DNA of 64,000 nucleotides from Sistotremastrum niveocremeum HHB9708 (Eukaryota; Basidiomycota; Agaricomycetes; Sistotremastrales; Sistotremastraceae): positions 252,905-316,904 of the forward strand of contig KV419431.1 of the NCBI GenBank assembly GCA_001630475.1. Direction: 5' to 3'. Each line of letters opens with the position of its first letter. The first letter of the stretch is position 1. Shown here piece after piece: positions 21,944 through 33,949 of the stretch. The position numbers and the translations under genes are program-made. Below the pieces are notes generated by a model. That model ran no database searches. It was not told the origin of the DNA and was given only the letters and a program-made list of their open reading frames with translations.

Positions 21944-22677
21944 TCATCGCTTTCGACATCTCGACGTCTCAAATGCAAAGCCCGAACCCTCGAGGTCATC
22001 ATCTTCGCGTAGGCTCTCTACTTGCGGTTTATGTTCTTGTGTTTTGAGATACTTGCGTGTTTTGTGGATTTGGTAGAATGCCTGTCTTGTCACTGAGCGC
22101 CATTTGTCGAGATACATCTTTGAAGCAATGGCATAACAGAATCCAGTGGGTAGAAAGAACTTCGAGAACAACCGTAAGTTGACGATTCAGTTACGAACGA
22201 ACAGCTTCTATAATCCGCAGGCCGACGCCAGTGACAGGTTGATTTGTGAAGCTATCTGGAAGTTGGCGACATGCCAGTGCCGGACCAAGTGCCGGACGAC
22301 ATCAGAGCCGGGACCTTTGTTGACAGAAGATGCGATACGAAAAAAGCTCGACTAGCATGAGTAAGATAGAACGGCGACGGTAAGATATCGAGATACAGAG
22401 AGTAGCTATGAGCGTCGACGCTGAAGGAAGCAAAGCCTGCAGTGAGCAGAGAATACCCCTCGTTCAAACTCCGCCGGCATCGGCTTGACCGGCTTGACCT
22501 TCTCTGGGCCAGCCGAATAAAATCTGGATCTAGATCGGGCATCACCTTCACCCAGGAATTGGCGTCGGCGAAACTTTTCGGGTAACCTGTCGTGAGAAAT
22601 GAAAACGTAAATTGTATTTTGAAATTCTCTACTAAGGACTCAGGGGCAACCGTAGGCTCGCCTGGGCCCTGGATCAC
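21944..22677 (-). pseudogene. Possible remnant of an unrecognised protein gene
   Basis: Two minus-strand frames, 22252-22677 and 21944-22171, have protein-like composition. Between them another frame reads VVRHLVRHWHVANFQIASQI and is closed by a stop. No ATG start and no clean set of GT-AG joints connects them. It could be a decayed gene, or one whose introns I cannot place. Family not recognised. Confidence 0.25.
22559..22654 (-). repeat. Inverted repeat arm B (diverged gene fragment)
   Basis: Partner of 20708-20803. On this side the frame is longer: IVIQGPGEPTVAPESLVE continues to TTGYPKSFADANSWVKVM and DLDPDFIRLAQ. It may be part of a minus-strand gene remnant reaching toward 21944, where a basic C-terminal-like frame (MYLDKWRSVTRQAFYQIHKT) occurs. 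The parent protein is not recognised. Confidence 0.55.
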
Positions 22678-23345
22678 AATGTTGGCTTGTCGTGAAACCG
22701 GTTGCGTTACCGACGATTGCTCATAGCAATCTATAACACCTATGACTTTCTATGTGGTCACGCTGCTCTCTTTCGCGGTAGGAGCTGCAATAGAACAGTC
22801 GAGGACCTCACAGTCACAGAGTTATATATTGTCAAGACTGACCGCTTTGCTGGAGCAAATGTTGTGACCGTGCTGACATTTCTGGCAGACACTGGAACAC
22901 CCCGAATCCTAACTGAATTTCTTCGACTCCACGTAGGATCATATATATACCCTCAGATATATTTATTGAGAACAAGACTGAGCAAGACTGAGAACGAAGG
23001 GACCAACCGTGGCTTGCCGAGGCCCGGCTACCCGCTGGTGCCGAAAGATATCAACAAGCACAAATAATGTGAATATTTCCGATGGCCATGTTTCAGCGCT
23101 GCTCCACTTTCAAGTAATTCATGCATTCATCGAACGATCTGCTTGCATATCCCAGCTGCAAGGTTTCTCGCAGGCTTTAAATTGCTATGTGGATCGACCG
23201 AAGTGTAATTTATCCAAGGCGTTTAGCAGCGCGCCTCAGGGAAGACACAGCTGTGCAGGCAAGTGCAAGGCACGGGGCTTCCAGCAGTGAGGTTCCCTGT
23301 CATATACCCTGGGTATGCTTGTGAGCTTGTCCTGTCCGCCTCAGC

Positions 23346-26300
23346 ATGTCTATGCCACTTGACGATGCTCAACCTATTCTTCCGGGGACGGGGACGTCGT
23401 CGCATGCCTTGCTTCAAGAGCTCGTAGGCTTGATTCGAGATCAAAAGGATTTTATGAAGGAACAGTCCGAGCGGTGGCATGAGGTCTCCAAGTGGAACGA
23501 GGAACAATCTCGGAGGTCCAGCGAACATGTGGAACTCTTGAAGGAGCAGAATAGGATTCTGGCGGAGCAGTCTTTGTTACACAAGAAAGAGACAAAGTCG
23601 CTGGGTACTTTGGAGCAAGATGCGTTGAAAGGTGTGTCTCTCTCGGACATTATGTCGTTCTCTATTGACGTTCGCAGGAGAGCGGCCATACGCATCTCGT
23701 AGCTGGGACGATCCTGCTGCGTGGCGTCCTGTCTTCGAAAGGATAATGGAAACGACGAGAGAAAGAGTTGACGTATGGAGAAATGGGATGGACCTTACTC
23801 TTATATTCGTATGTAAGCCTCAAAGTGGGCTCAAGCCAAATGTCTAAAACTTTCGCAGATCGCTCTTTTCTTGACCGTGATCACCGCCTTTCTTATCCCT
23901 TCCATACAAAATGTGTCACCAAATCCCGCTAGTCCCGGTAGCGATCCTACCATGGTGACGGCAGGTACTCAGAACGCGACGGATGCGACCTCACCTCCAC
24001 CTCGTTCTGATCAAGCAATTTACATGTTTTATTTCACTTCGTTGGTGGCCAGCGTGAGTGAAGCATTCCAAAAGATTCTTCTCAGAACTCAATCATAACC
24101 AGATAATAACTGCTGTACTTTGCGTTCTCGGGCGACAATGGATTGGCAGACTGAGCACTGCACCCGATTCCAAGACGTACTGCGATAAAACCTTGAGACA
24201 TATTGTTTTGAAGGTACAGGCAGACAAGTTGCTTTTCCCGATCCTGAGAATTATTGAGCCGATGATGGTGGTTTCAATCGCTCTCTTCGTTGCAGGATTG
24301 GCTTACCAACTCTGGACTTCGGCATTCTCATTCAGTGAAGGCATCTTCATTATCAAATTCACAGCGGGTTTCTCTACCGTTTTACTCGCCCTGCTGGGCC
24401 TACTCATCTTCATATCGCTATGCCACGCCATCTTGCACCGCGATTCGCCCTTCGAGAGCCCCTTTTCCAAAATCCTTGGCATCCTGGCACGTACATGGTT
24501 CCGTCTGGATGTCAAGCTCGGGACCATCGGTAACTTTGACCGGTACGAAAAGCTTAGAGAGCTCTGCGCGAGTGGCTCTCAGACTGAGGAGCAAATTCTT
24601 CGCCTGCATCGGATGGAGTACTTGGCACAGGAAGAGTATGCCACTCTTATCGCTGACATAGCAGATCCAGATTTGCTCGATCGCGCGGTGTTGTCATTCC
24701 TTCCGACGACTTTCAAAGATTATGAATTGGGGTGGAATAAGACCCGATTCGAAAAGCCGGAAATGACCCTACCTCTTTTCAACGCCGTCATGCGCATGCT
24801 CAGCGTCGATTCAAGCCCGTCGGTTCGACTTACAGTCGCTACCCAAGTCCGGGCCATGATCAAGGCTCACGCTGCCAAATATCTCCTTCTGACATCTCCG
24901 CTATGGATCATTATCCGGGATCGTCTCAAAGAGATTTACGAGGAAGCGCAAAGGACGGACGCGGCGTACCGTCAAACGTTCTTCGTTACACTCGTTGACC
25001 TTCATACCTTGTTGCAACTCACAGGGCGTCGCCAGAGGTATTCGTTGATCGTAGACTGGTCATGTGCCGAAGTTTACTTGTCTATCGATATGACGATCGC
25101 GAAAGCGCTCAAATACCCCTCGAGTCTTCGTCCCATCACAGGGTTCACAAGCACCCTGTTTTCGAATGCTGTTGAGCTGTGTTATATGCTGGGCTCTTCG
25201 GGAAGAACAGACGAGCTCGCTCGGATTATTCAGCGTCTCGGTCTGTCAGACATACTGAGAGCACTGTTAGCTCAGTCTGCTTACACATGGCAGCAGCTCG
25301 AACCCTTTCTTCGCAGTGCATTGCCTCAGCGCGAGTTGACGTTGTCCGTCCTTGTTAACTGTTTGGCCCAGGACAGCGACTCCCAGGCTCCTCATATCGT
25401 CAACGGCAGAATCATGGCCGTTGACCTGATTGGATACTTGCTTCCGCCTAACATGGACGAAAAGTCATTCGCGCACATTAAATTAGCAACCGATATCGCT
25501 TTAGATGGTCTCGATCCCCTCATGAAGTTACTCTCTTTTCCTTCTGCTTTGGGTGCCGACGTGCAAACTGGCTACGAGAAATTTTTGCTTCTCTTCGTCT
25601 CAGCCTTCCCGGTCCGGAAGTTCGATAACTGGGATCTTCTGTATACCTTCGTCGCACGGATCGCTTCCAATACTCGCGGTGCTCACAGTCTGGAAACACA
25701 GGACATTGCTTCCAGATACCTGTCACATATTCCTCTGGGTTCCCCAGAAGCTCAAATTGCTTTTAGTCTTCTTGACAAGCGAGTCCCCAATTCGGCGTTA
25801 TCGGACTACATTACCGAGTCCGTAATTAGGAATTGCCTGATCTTCGCCCAAAATAACGATGCAGGTTACGTGCCAGACGTAACAAAGCGTGGGCGAAGAG
25901 GCGCAGTTCTCTGTGGCCTCATTCAGCAGCCATACTTCGGATGGGATGCGTTGGCCCCATTAAGGTCAGCCTTTCTTTGCGACGAGACACTGGATTTCGA
26001 GGACTGGCAATTTTTAAATGGATTCGTGAACAACACAATCACCCTTCAAACACTCGAAGGTGGATGGAAATCTAATATGTTCTGCTTTCTTGAAGAAGTT
26101 GTCAGCACAATCAGTGCTCAACCCAGCCGATTTCTCGACTTTCGGCCAAACTTAACGTCATTGACCTTGCAAAGTTCTCACCTCCTTGGCAACCATGCTG
26201 AAGATCAATCTATGACTCTCGACTTCCTGAAGAAGCTTGTCTTTGTGTTTGTTTGTAGAACATGCTGGAAGTTATCTGATAAGGATGTCATGATCGAGTT

Positions 26301-27197
26301 TATGAAGAAATGCGTTGCTAAGGGAGTGCCGTTGTCATTGCATTATCTTGATGTCTTGCATGGTGCGTGCATCAAGTGATATTTGAAACCCTGGAGTCTC
26401 ATCCCGTACAGGCCTTCCCCGACACGACGCTTTCCAGATACTGCAGTCTTTCTGTGGTGAAGCAGATCATGTCACCACTCAAGACGAATTCGAGGGCGCG
26501 CTATACGAGTGTATGGTCCTGGTCCATTCGGAACACAAAGAAATGTTTCAAGCTTTTCTCCATCACGAAAATGTGGCTAAACTTCTCATCTCTCTCGTCC
26601 GTCAATCATATGTTCCATGGACCGATCTTGAACCTGTGGTCAAAATCATTCTAGACCATCTGTACAAGTCCCGTTCGGTGCTTTCGGAGGAAGTCATGGC
26701 GTTGGAGAAATCCGTGGATGACATTGCCGAAGTCTCAGCAACGAATGGTCGGATGAATCTCCTCGATTTTCTTGCCGACATGCGTTCTCGTGGATGGACG
26801 ACGGCAAATGGAGGGTCGTCTTCGACCGCACCTTTCACGCCAGATGTCTCGCATCTTCTATCCAAGCTTCCGCCTCGGGATTTAACGGATAAAAATGCGT
26901 GGTTGAACGGCATGGATACCTTGATGCATTATGTCTCGGAGGGTCCGCTGGAGAAGATCAGAGATGTTGGTGCGCTGAAGAATTTTCTTGATCAGTGTAT
27001 CCAGGAACGGGGCGGGTTTGCGAGTAATGAGACTGCTGCGCTTTGCGAGGCATTCTATCGCAGAACTGGCTGTGGGTTTTTCATCTTTATGGTTGTAGTC
27101 GATCTGTTGACATTATGTAGATTTGAAGATGGATTATGAGGGAGAGGAGAAGAACGGGTCGAAAGGAGATCTGAGGATAGACGCCGAGTATTGGTAA
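23346..27197 (+). CDS. DUF6535 domain membrane protein with N-terminal coiled coil
   Basis: About 1,200 residues. ATG 23346 (MSMPLDDAQPILPGTG). Residues about 20-90 form a charged coiled coil (EQSERWHEVSKWNEEQSRR). Then the DUF6535 region: WRPVFERIMETTRERVDVWR and membrane segments DLTLIFIALFLTVITAFLIP, YMFYFTSLVASIITAVLCVL, GRQWIGRL, IEPMMVVSIALFVAGLAYQL, and a fourth at FSTVLLALLGLLIFISLCHA. The remaining 800 or so residues are helical and repeat-like, without a motif I know. Introns close three early exons; the long exon runs from about 24107. Splicing after DVLH at about 26365 joins GLPRHDAFQILQSF, and a last intron after YRRT leads to YLKMDYEGEEKNG and EYW, with TAA at 27195-27197. DUF6535 proteins are abundant in Agaricomycetes, with unknown function. 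Confidence 0.8.
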
Positions 27198-28084
27198 AGC
27201 TGATAGCAGCCGTTTCAAGATGGTTACCTGGTGCTCTTAATTTACACTACACGGGCGGAATATATACATGTACATTTTCCTTTCCATCCACATTACTCAC
27301 CCCTCGGCCTCGAGATCTTCGTCGCCCTGCGCTTCTCCAAACTCGACACTTTCCGGAAACCACCCATAAGTCCTCAAATTAACTCTACCACCTCCATCAT
27401 TTCCCCCCTCCAGTCCGACTTCCCCACCAGTGACTTCGATACCCTCGGCTTCTAGTTCATCTCGTTGACGTCGAGCACCTGACGTTCCGGGTCCGCGGGA
27501 AGATATTTGACCGGAGGAAGATATTACACGAAACCAGGGAAGATTGGATTGAGGGTCTAGGTATTTTAGGGCTGTACTTGGAAATGGAATCAGTCGATTT
27601 GGATGGCATGGGCAGAAGCTGTTGCGGCTGACCTTGACCTACGTGTCGTGAATGACGAGGCATGCCTACTAATTTAGCAATGTGGCCTGCTTTATGTGAG
27701 ACCTTGTGTAATGCGAAGCTTCAAGATGTTCGTTGACTGACCATAGCTTGTCACTTTGCCTGGTGGTATCTGTCTTACGACTCGATAGACCTATGCTCGG
27801 ATTCAGGTTTAGGTCGCGGTCAAAGGAAATATATCTTAGACTTACAGCTGCATGAAATTCAGCCGCATCCATCCAAGACTGTGCGGTCAGGACTAACACG
27901 AGTCAAAACGAATGCGCCTGGATGAATCGAAACAGAATAAACGATATAATAAACGCCCATCGGAACCGCAACGCAACGGCGATTACGGAATCCTGTCCCG
28001 ATCCGATTTTACCCGAACCACCTCTCCTCGTCTGCAACGACCATTTCTCGAGCTTGCTCTTAAATCAATATACATGCTACCATT
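27198..28084. other. Intergenic, nothing recognised
   Basis: About 0.9 kb between the DUF6535 gene and the Smr gene. Short frames only. Confidence 0.45.
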
Positions 28085-28935
28085 ATGACATGGTGGTCAA
28101 CGTCCATCCGTAACACTTCACGGCATATTCCATCGTCTACATCCATCCCTGGTCAAATTTCAGGTCCACCGACACGATTTATCAAGAAGACACTTCCGTC
28201 ATCGATTTTGGAATGGAGACATAGAGCTAATGAGGAGGGTGAGATGGTGGCGAAGTTTCTTGAGGAGGCCAGAGAGGAGTTCAGGAATGGGAGGAAGGGT
28301 ATGGCTAGTAATGTACCCCCCTATTTTGTTGAAATGGAATAAGACGATGATGCTGCATGATGATAGTTGAAAGATCAAGCGAGGGAACGAAGAGAGCTGC
28401 AAGATGCTCATAATGAACGTGCTGCTTGTGCCATATTCAACTTCTACAACCCCGATTATCCAATCGATGCGGATGTCATCCCTGTGGACTTCAACCCAGA
28501 TTCTCCGAACGTCTCGCTCGAGCCTTCATCTTCCCCAGCAACCCCCCCAGATGTAGCAGATGCACTAGGAACAGTAGATCTTCATGGTCTATTTGTTTCT
28601 GAAGCTTTATTCTACTCCCGACGCCATCTGCACTTATGTCTCTCGCATTCCATCGGCAGTACACAATTCATAACAGGCCGCGGGTCAAATCGCACAGGGA
28701 AGATCAAGCCAGCTATCAAAGAGTGGCTATTGGATGAACAACGGAGACGAAGAGAGGCAGGCGATCAAGGCAGGTTCTTTGTGCGAGATGAGAGCATGAA
28801 TTGGCAGTTTGGCGGTCTGAAATACTTGACGAGGCAAGGAGAGCCAAATGCAGAGCTTGATGCTACGATCAGTACGTCTTTTGTCGTTGCGTTTGAAACC
28901 TGAATTGCTAATAGCTCGTAGCCGTCTTATTATAG
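28085..28935 (+). CDS. DUF1771-Smr domain protein
   Basis: 248 residues from exons 28085-28312, 28367-28871 and 28922-28935. ATG 28085 (MTWWSTSIRNTSRHIPSSTS). Residues about 40-105 match DUF1771: LEWRHRANEEGEMVAKFLEE, then a basic stretch and the joint SN|LKDQARERRELQDAHNERA, ending AACAIFNFYN. The Smr domain follows: VDLHGLFVSEAL (the LDLHG box), a helix, and TGRGSNRTGKIKPAIKEWL (the GxGxxS/TxxG box with downstream helix). Smr domains bind branched nucleic acid or RNA and often have endonuclease activity. DUF1771-Smr proteins in fungi include the Cue2 type, which acts in no-go mRNA decay, but no CUE domain is visible here. It ends DATITVLL and TAG. The exon 1 donor (GTACCC) is non-ideal. Upstream exons cannot be excluded. 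Confidence 0.75.
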
Positions 28936-30181
28936 CGCCCTCTTCACTCGAGCTCCAGAGTCACGACCCAGAATGCAGATGATGTACGACATCATAGCTA
29001 CATCATTAATAACCCGGAATACAGCCTAGTGGCCAGAGCAGCTCCTAGGGCGAGCCAAGCACTCTCAGGATTTGCGGAACGGAACTTCCGCACAGGTAAT
29101 GAGTTCCGTCAAAGTTTCACGGTGCTCTTGTGACGGAACTCTGTTACATTCTGGGGTGGAGATGTTGAGACCGGATGGGCGGTAGGCTGTGCACAGGGAG
29201 AGGCCCGCCGTGCGTCTTTCACGCGCCAGGGGCGAGGCCAAGAGCGTTATTCGGGGGTGGCATTCAGCAAGGAGGGTTGTATACACTATATATGCAGGTT
29301 GTGCATACCGTAGCCTAGTTCCTGGAGTCGGCAATAGAGGTGTGAGAGCGAACGAGAAGCCTGAGAGTCAGTTTGAGCTGTAATTTGAAATAAGCGCAAG
29401 CATTCTGGGGTTGGATTAGGCTCCGGACAAGATAATCATGCTCCGAGGATCAACTCCCATAGGTCGTGAGGCACTTTGTTGAGATGATTTGCGATGAGCA
29501 GTGTTATGAAAGAGCCGTGTTCAGTAGATCGCCGCGGATACTAGCTGGTTGGAAGACGAGAAGAGCCTGGGCGTTATCAAGATATCCGCAAAAACGACGA
29601 CAAGTGAGCGGCCGAGATTTTCAAACCAGGACGACGCGTTCAGAAAACTTGGGTTGAAGTTGGCTGTTGCCTATTAGAGACGATGAGCAGGAAAAAGGGA
29701 GCAAGAGAGGGCCTAGGGGCGTTGCTGATTGGTGCGGCCGAGGTGTAGATATACGGAGTAGAAGACTCGTGACGATGAGCTCGAGATATAATTGAACGCA
29801 ACGTTGCGCGTGCTTGGTTCGGTCGTGCTCGTCGTGTCGTCTGCGTGATCCCGTCGCCTCCCCGCCTGACCTGCCCACTGGAATAAAGAGCTCAAAGACG
29901 ACACACGCGTTCCGTGCTCGTTCCCGCACCTGCATCCGTTTCCGTCAGAGGCCGCGGCGACGGTGGCTGCATGTGATAGCATTATCAGAATAGGCAGAAG
30001 AGGGCTCACAGCGAGTTTATCAGAGAGCAGTACGTACGGACTGTCCCGGCTCAGTGGTGGGGCAAAACGGAACGGCTATGGGATGCAAAATATTATAAGA
30101 CCTCGGATCCTGCAGGCTCCTCCTTTTCTTTTCCCCAGACTACCAACCCCCACTCAGCTTCGACACTCATCCTCAACCACC
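28936..30181. other. Intergenic, PEPCK upstream region
   Basis: About 1.2 kb. Frames on both strands near 29000-30000 lack ATG starts or conservation. The right end is the PEPCK promoter and leader: pyrimidine-rich CTCCTCCTTTTC-type sequence 60 bases before the ATG, common near transcription starts of strongly expressed fungal genes. No clear TATA box; a TATTATAAG lies about 90 bases upstream of the ATG. Confidence 0.4.
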
Positions 30182-32190
30182 ATGGCCCCTTTCACCTCCA
30201 ACCAACGTTTCCTTCAGACCCCTTATATCACCCCCCATATACTCCATAATACCTATGCTGCTACCCAGGAATCAGACAGATATAATCATCGTCAGTTCTT
30301 TCCTTTTTAGTCGCAAAATTTTCTTCCGTTGTCATCGTCATCTGGTCCTCATCATCATGTCTCACTTGCAGTTCTTGGTCGCGACCTCGAGTACTTTTCT
30401 CAGGCGGGCTTTGACATGGACAAAGTCGCCTTGAAGCGCAATGCTCCACCTGCTCAGCTCTACGAAGATGCCGTCAGGAACGAAGGCGCCATCATCTCCT
30501 CCACCGGTGCCCTCATCAACTTCTCTGGCAAGAAGACTGGTCGCTCGCCCAAAGACAAGCGCATCGTCTATGAAGACACCTCCAAGGATCATATCTGGTG
30601 GGGGAGCGTCAACATCAAGATGGACGAACACACCTTCGAGATTAATCGCGAGCGTGCCATCGATTATCTCAACACGAGGGATCTGGTGTACGTCTTTGAT
30701 GGATATGCGGGATGGGATCCCAAGTACCGTATCAAAGTTCGCGTCGTCTGTGCTCGCGCATACCATGCACTCTTTATGGTGCGTTTTTTCTTACTGTTTC
30801 TTCTATTACGACCTCTACTGACGTAATGTCTCAGAATAATATGCTTATACGTCCTACTGAAGAAGAGCTCAAAAACTTTGGCGAGCCCGATTTCATCATC
30901 TACAACGCTGGTCAATTCCCAGCGAATCGCTTCACCAAAGGCATGACTTCGACCACATCGGTCGAAATCAACTTCAAGCGTATGGAAATGGTCATTCTCG
31001 GAACGGAATATGCAGGCGAAATGAAAAAGGGTATCTTCTCTGTTATGGTACGCATCGATCTTATCTGTTCATCATCAAATCTCAATTGACGTATTCCCTC
31101 CCAGCACTACCTCCAACCCGTCAAATTCGGTCAGCTGTCTCTCCACTCTTCCGCCAATGTCGGTATAGAGAAAGGCGACGTCACACTATTCTTCGGATTG
31201 TCGGGAACCGGAAAAACGTAAGCTCCCGATAAACCCGACAAAGCCCTCGGCTAACAATTTCTTCCGCTTTTTGCCTCGGACTCTCGGATGGATTGCTTGA
31301 TTGCTCTCGACAACAGTACACTTTCCGCGGATCCTCATCGTCAACTTATAGGCGACGACGAACACGTCTGGTCTGATACTGGCGTCTTCAACATCGAAGG
31401 TGGCTGCTACGCGAAATGTATCAATCTTTCTCCACAGAAAGAACCTGAGATCTATGCTGCTATCCGCTTCGGATCGATTCTCGAGAACGTCGTCTATGAT
31501 CCTATCTCTCGCTCACCGGATTATAATGACGTTTCTATCACTGAGAACACTCGTTGCGCCTATCCTATCGAGTTCATCCCTAACGCTAAAATTCCCTGTG
31601 TCGCCGATCAACAACCCTCTAACATCATCATGCTCACATGCGATGCTTACGGCGTCCTTCCACCCGTCTCCCGATTAACTCCTGAACAAGCGTCCTATCA
31701 CTTCTTGGCAGGATATACATCCAAGACACCCGGAACGGAAGACGGCGTTCTCGAGCCCATTCCCACATTCTCCACATGTTATTCAGCGCCTTTCATCGTT
31801 CTTCATCCAGGAAGATACGCATCTATGCTCGCTGAACGAATGGCTAAACATAACGTCGATTGTTGGCTCATCAACACCGGCTGGACGGGCGGTAAATTCG
31901 GTGGATCAGGAAAGAGATGTCCTTTGCCTGTGACGCGCCGAATCGTCGATGCGGTTCATTCGGGTGAATTGAAGAATGCGGAGTTTGAGACTTTCGGCGT
32001 GTTTGGATTGCAAGTGCCTAAGGCTCTGGAGGGAGTTCCGAGGGAGTTGTTGAATCCTTCGTTGGCTTGGAGTGATAAGCAGGCGTTTGAGCGAGAGGTG
32101 AGGAAGTTGGCGGGCATGTTCAATAAGGCGTTTGCGTTGTACGAGAAGGATGTGGATGAGAAGGTTAGAGCTGCTGGACCTCAATTGTAA
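30182..32190 (+). CDS. PCK1: Phosphoenolpyruvate carboxykinase (ATP)
   Basis: Converts oxaloacetate and ATP to phosphoenolpyruvate, CO2 and ADP; the first committed step of gluconeogenesis, cytosolic. 571 residues in five exons: 30182-30290, 30372-30778, 30835-31047, 31105-31217 and 31317-32190. ATG 30182 ([20 protein letters not shown]). Landmarks: [27 protein letters not shown], the P-loop [14 protein letters not shown] (an intron splits the second Thr codon), kinase-2 [31 protein letters not shown], and [19 protein letters not shown]. Length matches fungal ATP-type enzymes (about 550-600). All catalytic boxes are intact. Expected to be glucose-repressed, which is known from the family and not shown here. 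Confidence 0.96.
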
Positions 32191-32678
32191 GAATTTGGAA
32201 AAATCTGTTGTATGTTAGTTTTCTTTTCCCTTTTTTCATCTGTTTCAGTACCATCTTGTTCGTCTGTTTCCATTTTTTCTCTTGCTCTCCTTGGTTTGCA
32301 GAATCTACATACATGTGATATTAGCGATAGTTACACTAATTGACGAACACGATAAACCATAGCCAACGAAACCCAGACAGCTGTGCGACGAGTCTTTCAT
32401 GCCTAGATCCAGAAATCTCTTGGCAGTCGAAGATTGTACACATGGGAACAGCGCATTACCGAGCCCTGTGGACGAACCTCGCGAGTTGTCTGATCGCGCG
32501 GTAAGCGTTGTAGTCTGGACCAAAGGCTATTTAGACTATCAGACTGATCCCGCTCAATGGCCTCATCTACGAAGATTATCGGTGCTCGTTCCTGGGGTAC
32601 CGCGTGGTAACTGGTAGCCCTTCAGAGATAAAGAGAGATGTGACCGCGAGTCAACTGCCTAGAATCATCTTGAGAATC
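32191..32678. other. Intergenic between PEPCK and SSP-E
   Basis: PEPCK 3' flank (T-rich to about 32290) and SSP-E upstream region. No TATA box as clear as those of SSP-A to D; only GAGATAAAGAG near 32629. Confidence 0.4.
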
Positions 32679-32969
32679 ATGAAACTTCCCGCAACATTGA
32701 CGATTGTCGCGGCTTTATTCGCTGTGGCACAAGCAAGCTGCGTCTTCAGCGGGACTCCAGCACAAGTAAGATTGACCTCGTTATAAATGATTCCGAGTCT
32801 TATGTTTTGAATCAGTGTCCGATCTGGTGTGCGGCGTGCTGTAAAGCAAATCCAAACGATCCGGAGTGTCTGAATGGCAGGCCATCGCCTTGTACAGCTG
32901 ACTGTGGTGAGTTGGTTTTCTGATAGTGATAATTTGAAGGATTCAATAGTGCTTGCAGAACGTCTATAA
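32679..32969 (+). CDS. Small secreted cysteine-rich protein SSP-E
   Basis: 62 residues, exons 32679-32765, 32816-32906 and 32959-32969. ATG 32679 gives MKLPATLTIVAALFAVAQAS, a signal peptide with likely cleavage after AQA, then CVFSGTPAQ. Exon 2 encodes CPIWCAACCKANPNDPEC, LNGRPSPC and TADC. The 11-nt last exon gives ERL and TAA. It is the closest relative of SSP-A (CCKANP, ending CDRL versus CERL) although it lies 19 kb away on the opposite strand, so the family has dispersed as well as duplicated in tandem. All eight cysteines are present. Confidence 0.75.
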
Positions 32970-33949
32970 GGTCCTGATCGAAGTCATAAAGTCACCCGAG
33001 TACAGCTGGTGAAGGTTGGCTTTGCAACTACGTGCATGAAGTGCCAGCAACATCGGCGTGCGAAGGTATACGTTGGGGACTGGGGATTAACTTGAAAAAC
33101 TTCGGGGGATGAATATAGAGATTAAGATAAGCAGCATATAGCGCCGCTTATGTAACAAGCACGCATCGTGAGACCGAACTGTGCGGCATCAGTAGATATA
33201 GAACTGAACGTGCATACACTTGTACTGCCAAGGAGTAGGATGGGACGTCAAAAATTAACATGTGATAATTCTTTATGCCTCACGAGACCACTCTGCACTA
33301 GCTCTCCAGAGTCGTGAGGACGTCCAACGAGTCGGCGAGGATGTTGGAGCTCCGAGTCTAAGGCGAGCATTTGGGCAGGTTATGGGCAGCCATTTTGATA
33401 CTGAAGGGGATAGTAATCTTTCGGGTTCAATTGACTGATATAAGAGCATATTTATAAAGAGGCGAACAGGAGGCATGAGCAGTGCATTCTACAGACGAAG
33501 TGGTCGATGTGATCGGAGTTGGAGGAGGGCAAAACACCGAGCCGAGTGCTCGGAGTTAAATCTCCGAACCTGTCCTAAGGTCTTCATCCATTCTCTTGTG
33601 CGTTGAACTTGTCTTATGGCTGACACATGATTCCAGTGGTGATTGTATGGTGATATCAAGACTCAGGATCCAATAAAAAGTTCTATTATTAGAGCCTAGG
33701 CATTTATGCGAGACACGGCCCGGCCTCCCAGTGGGAAAGCCTGAACATTTTCATCCTATGTTCGTTTCCTTAACTTGATGCCGTTGCGCTCTAAAGCCAC
33801 TCTATCAATGACCCTATGGTCATGAGAAGAGGTGATCCAAAATATCCACCATGCCTCAGAATATACAAGACGTTTAGGATGCCGCTGCAAACCTGTGTAC
33901 TGCACGGACCCTCATCTATCACTCAACCATACTCGCACCGACTTGAGCT
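32970..33949. other. Spacer between SSP-E and SSP-F
   Basis: About 1 kb, no supported gene on either strand. Confidence 0.45.

Larger units (their letters stand above)
19590..23345. other. Gene-poor interval with diverged gene fragments
   Basis: About 3.7 kb. It contains a possible 5' exon of the preceding gene (about 19819-20094, minus strand), an inverted pair of similar 96-bp segments (20708-20803 and 22559-22654), and minus-strand frames at 21944-22171 and 22252-22677 that look like pieces of a protein gene but cannot be joined confidently. No transposase, reverse transcriptase or terminal repeats seen. Confidence 0.45.

Noticed and set aside
22702-23067. Plus-strand 121-codon frame in the gene-poor interval
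   Set aside because: Starts at TTG, no conserved features; overlaps the upstream flank of inverted-repeat arm B.
19590-23345. A transposable element in the gene-poor interval
   Set aside because: No transposase, integrase or reverse-transcriptase motif, and no terminal repeats beyond the single 96-bp inverted pair.
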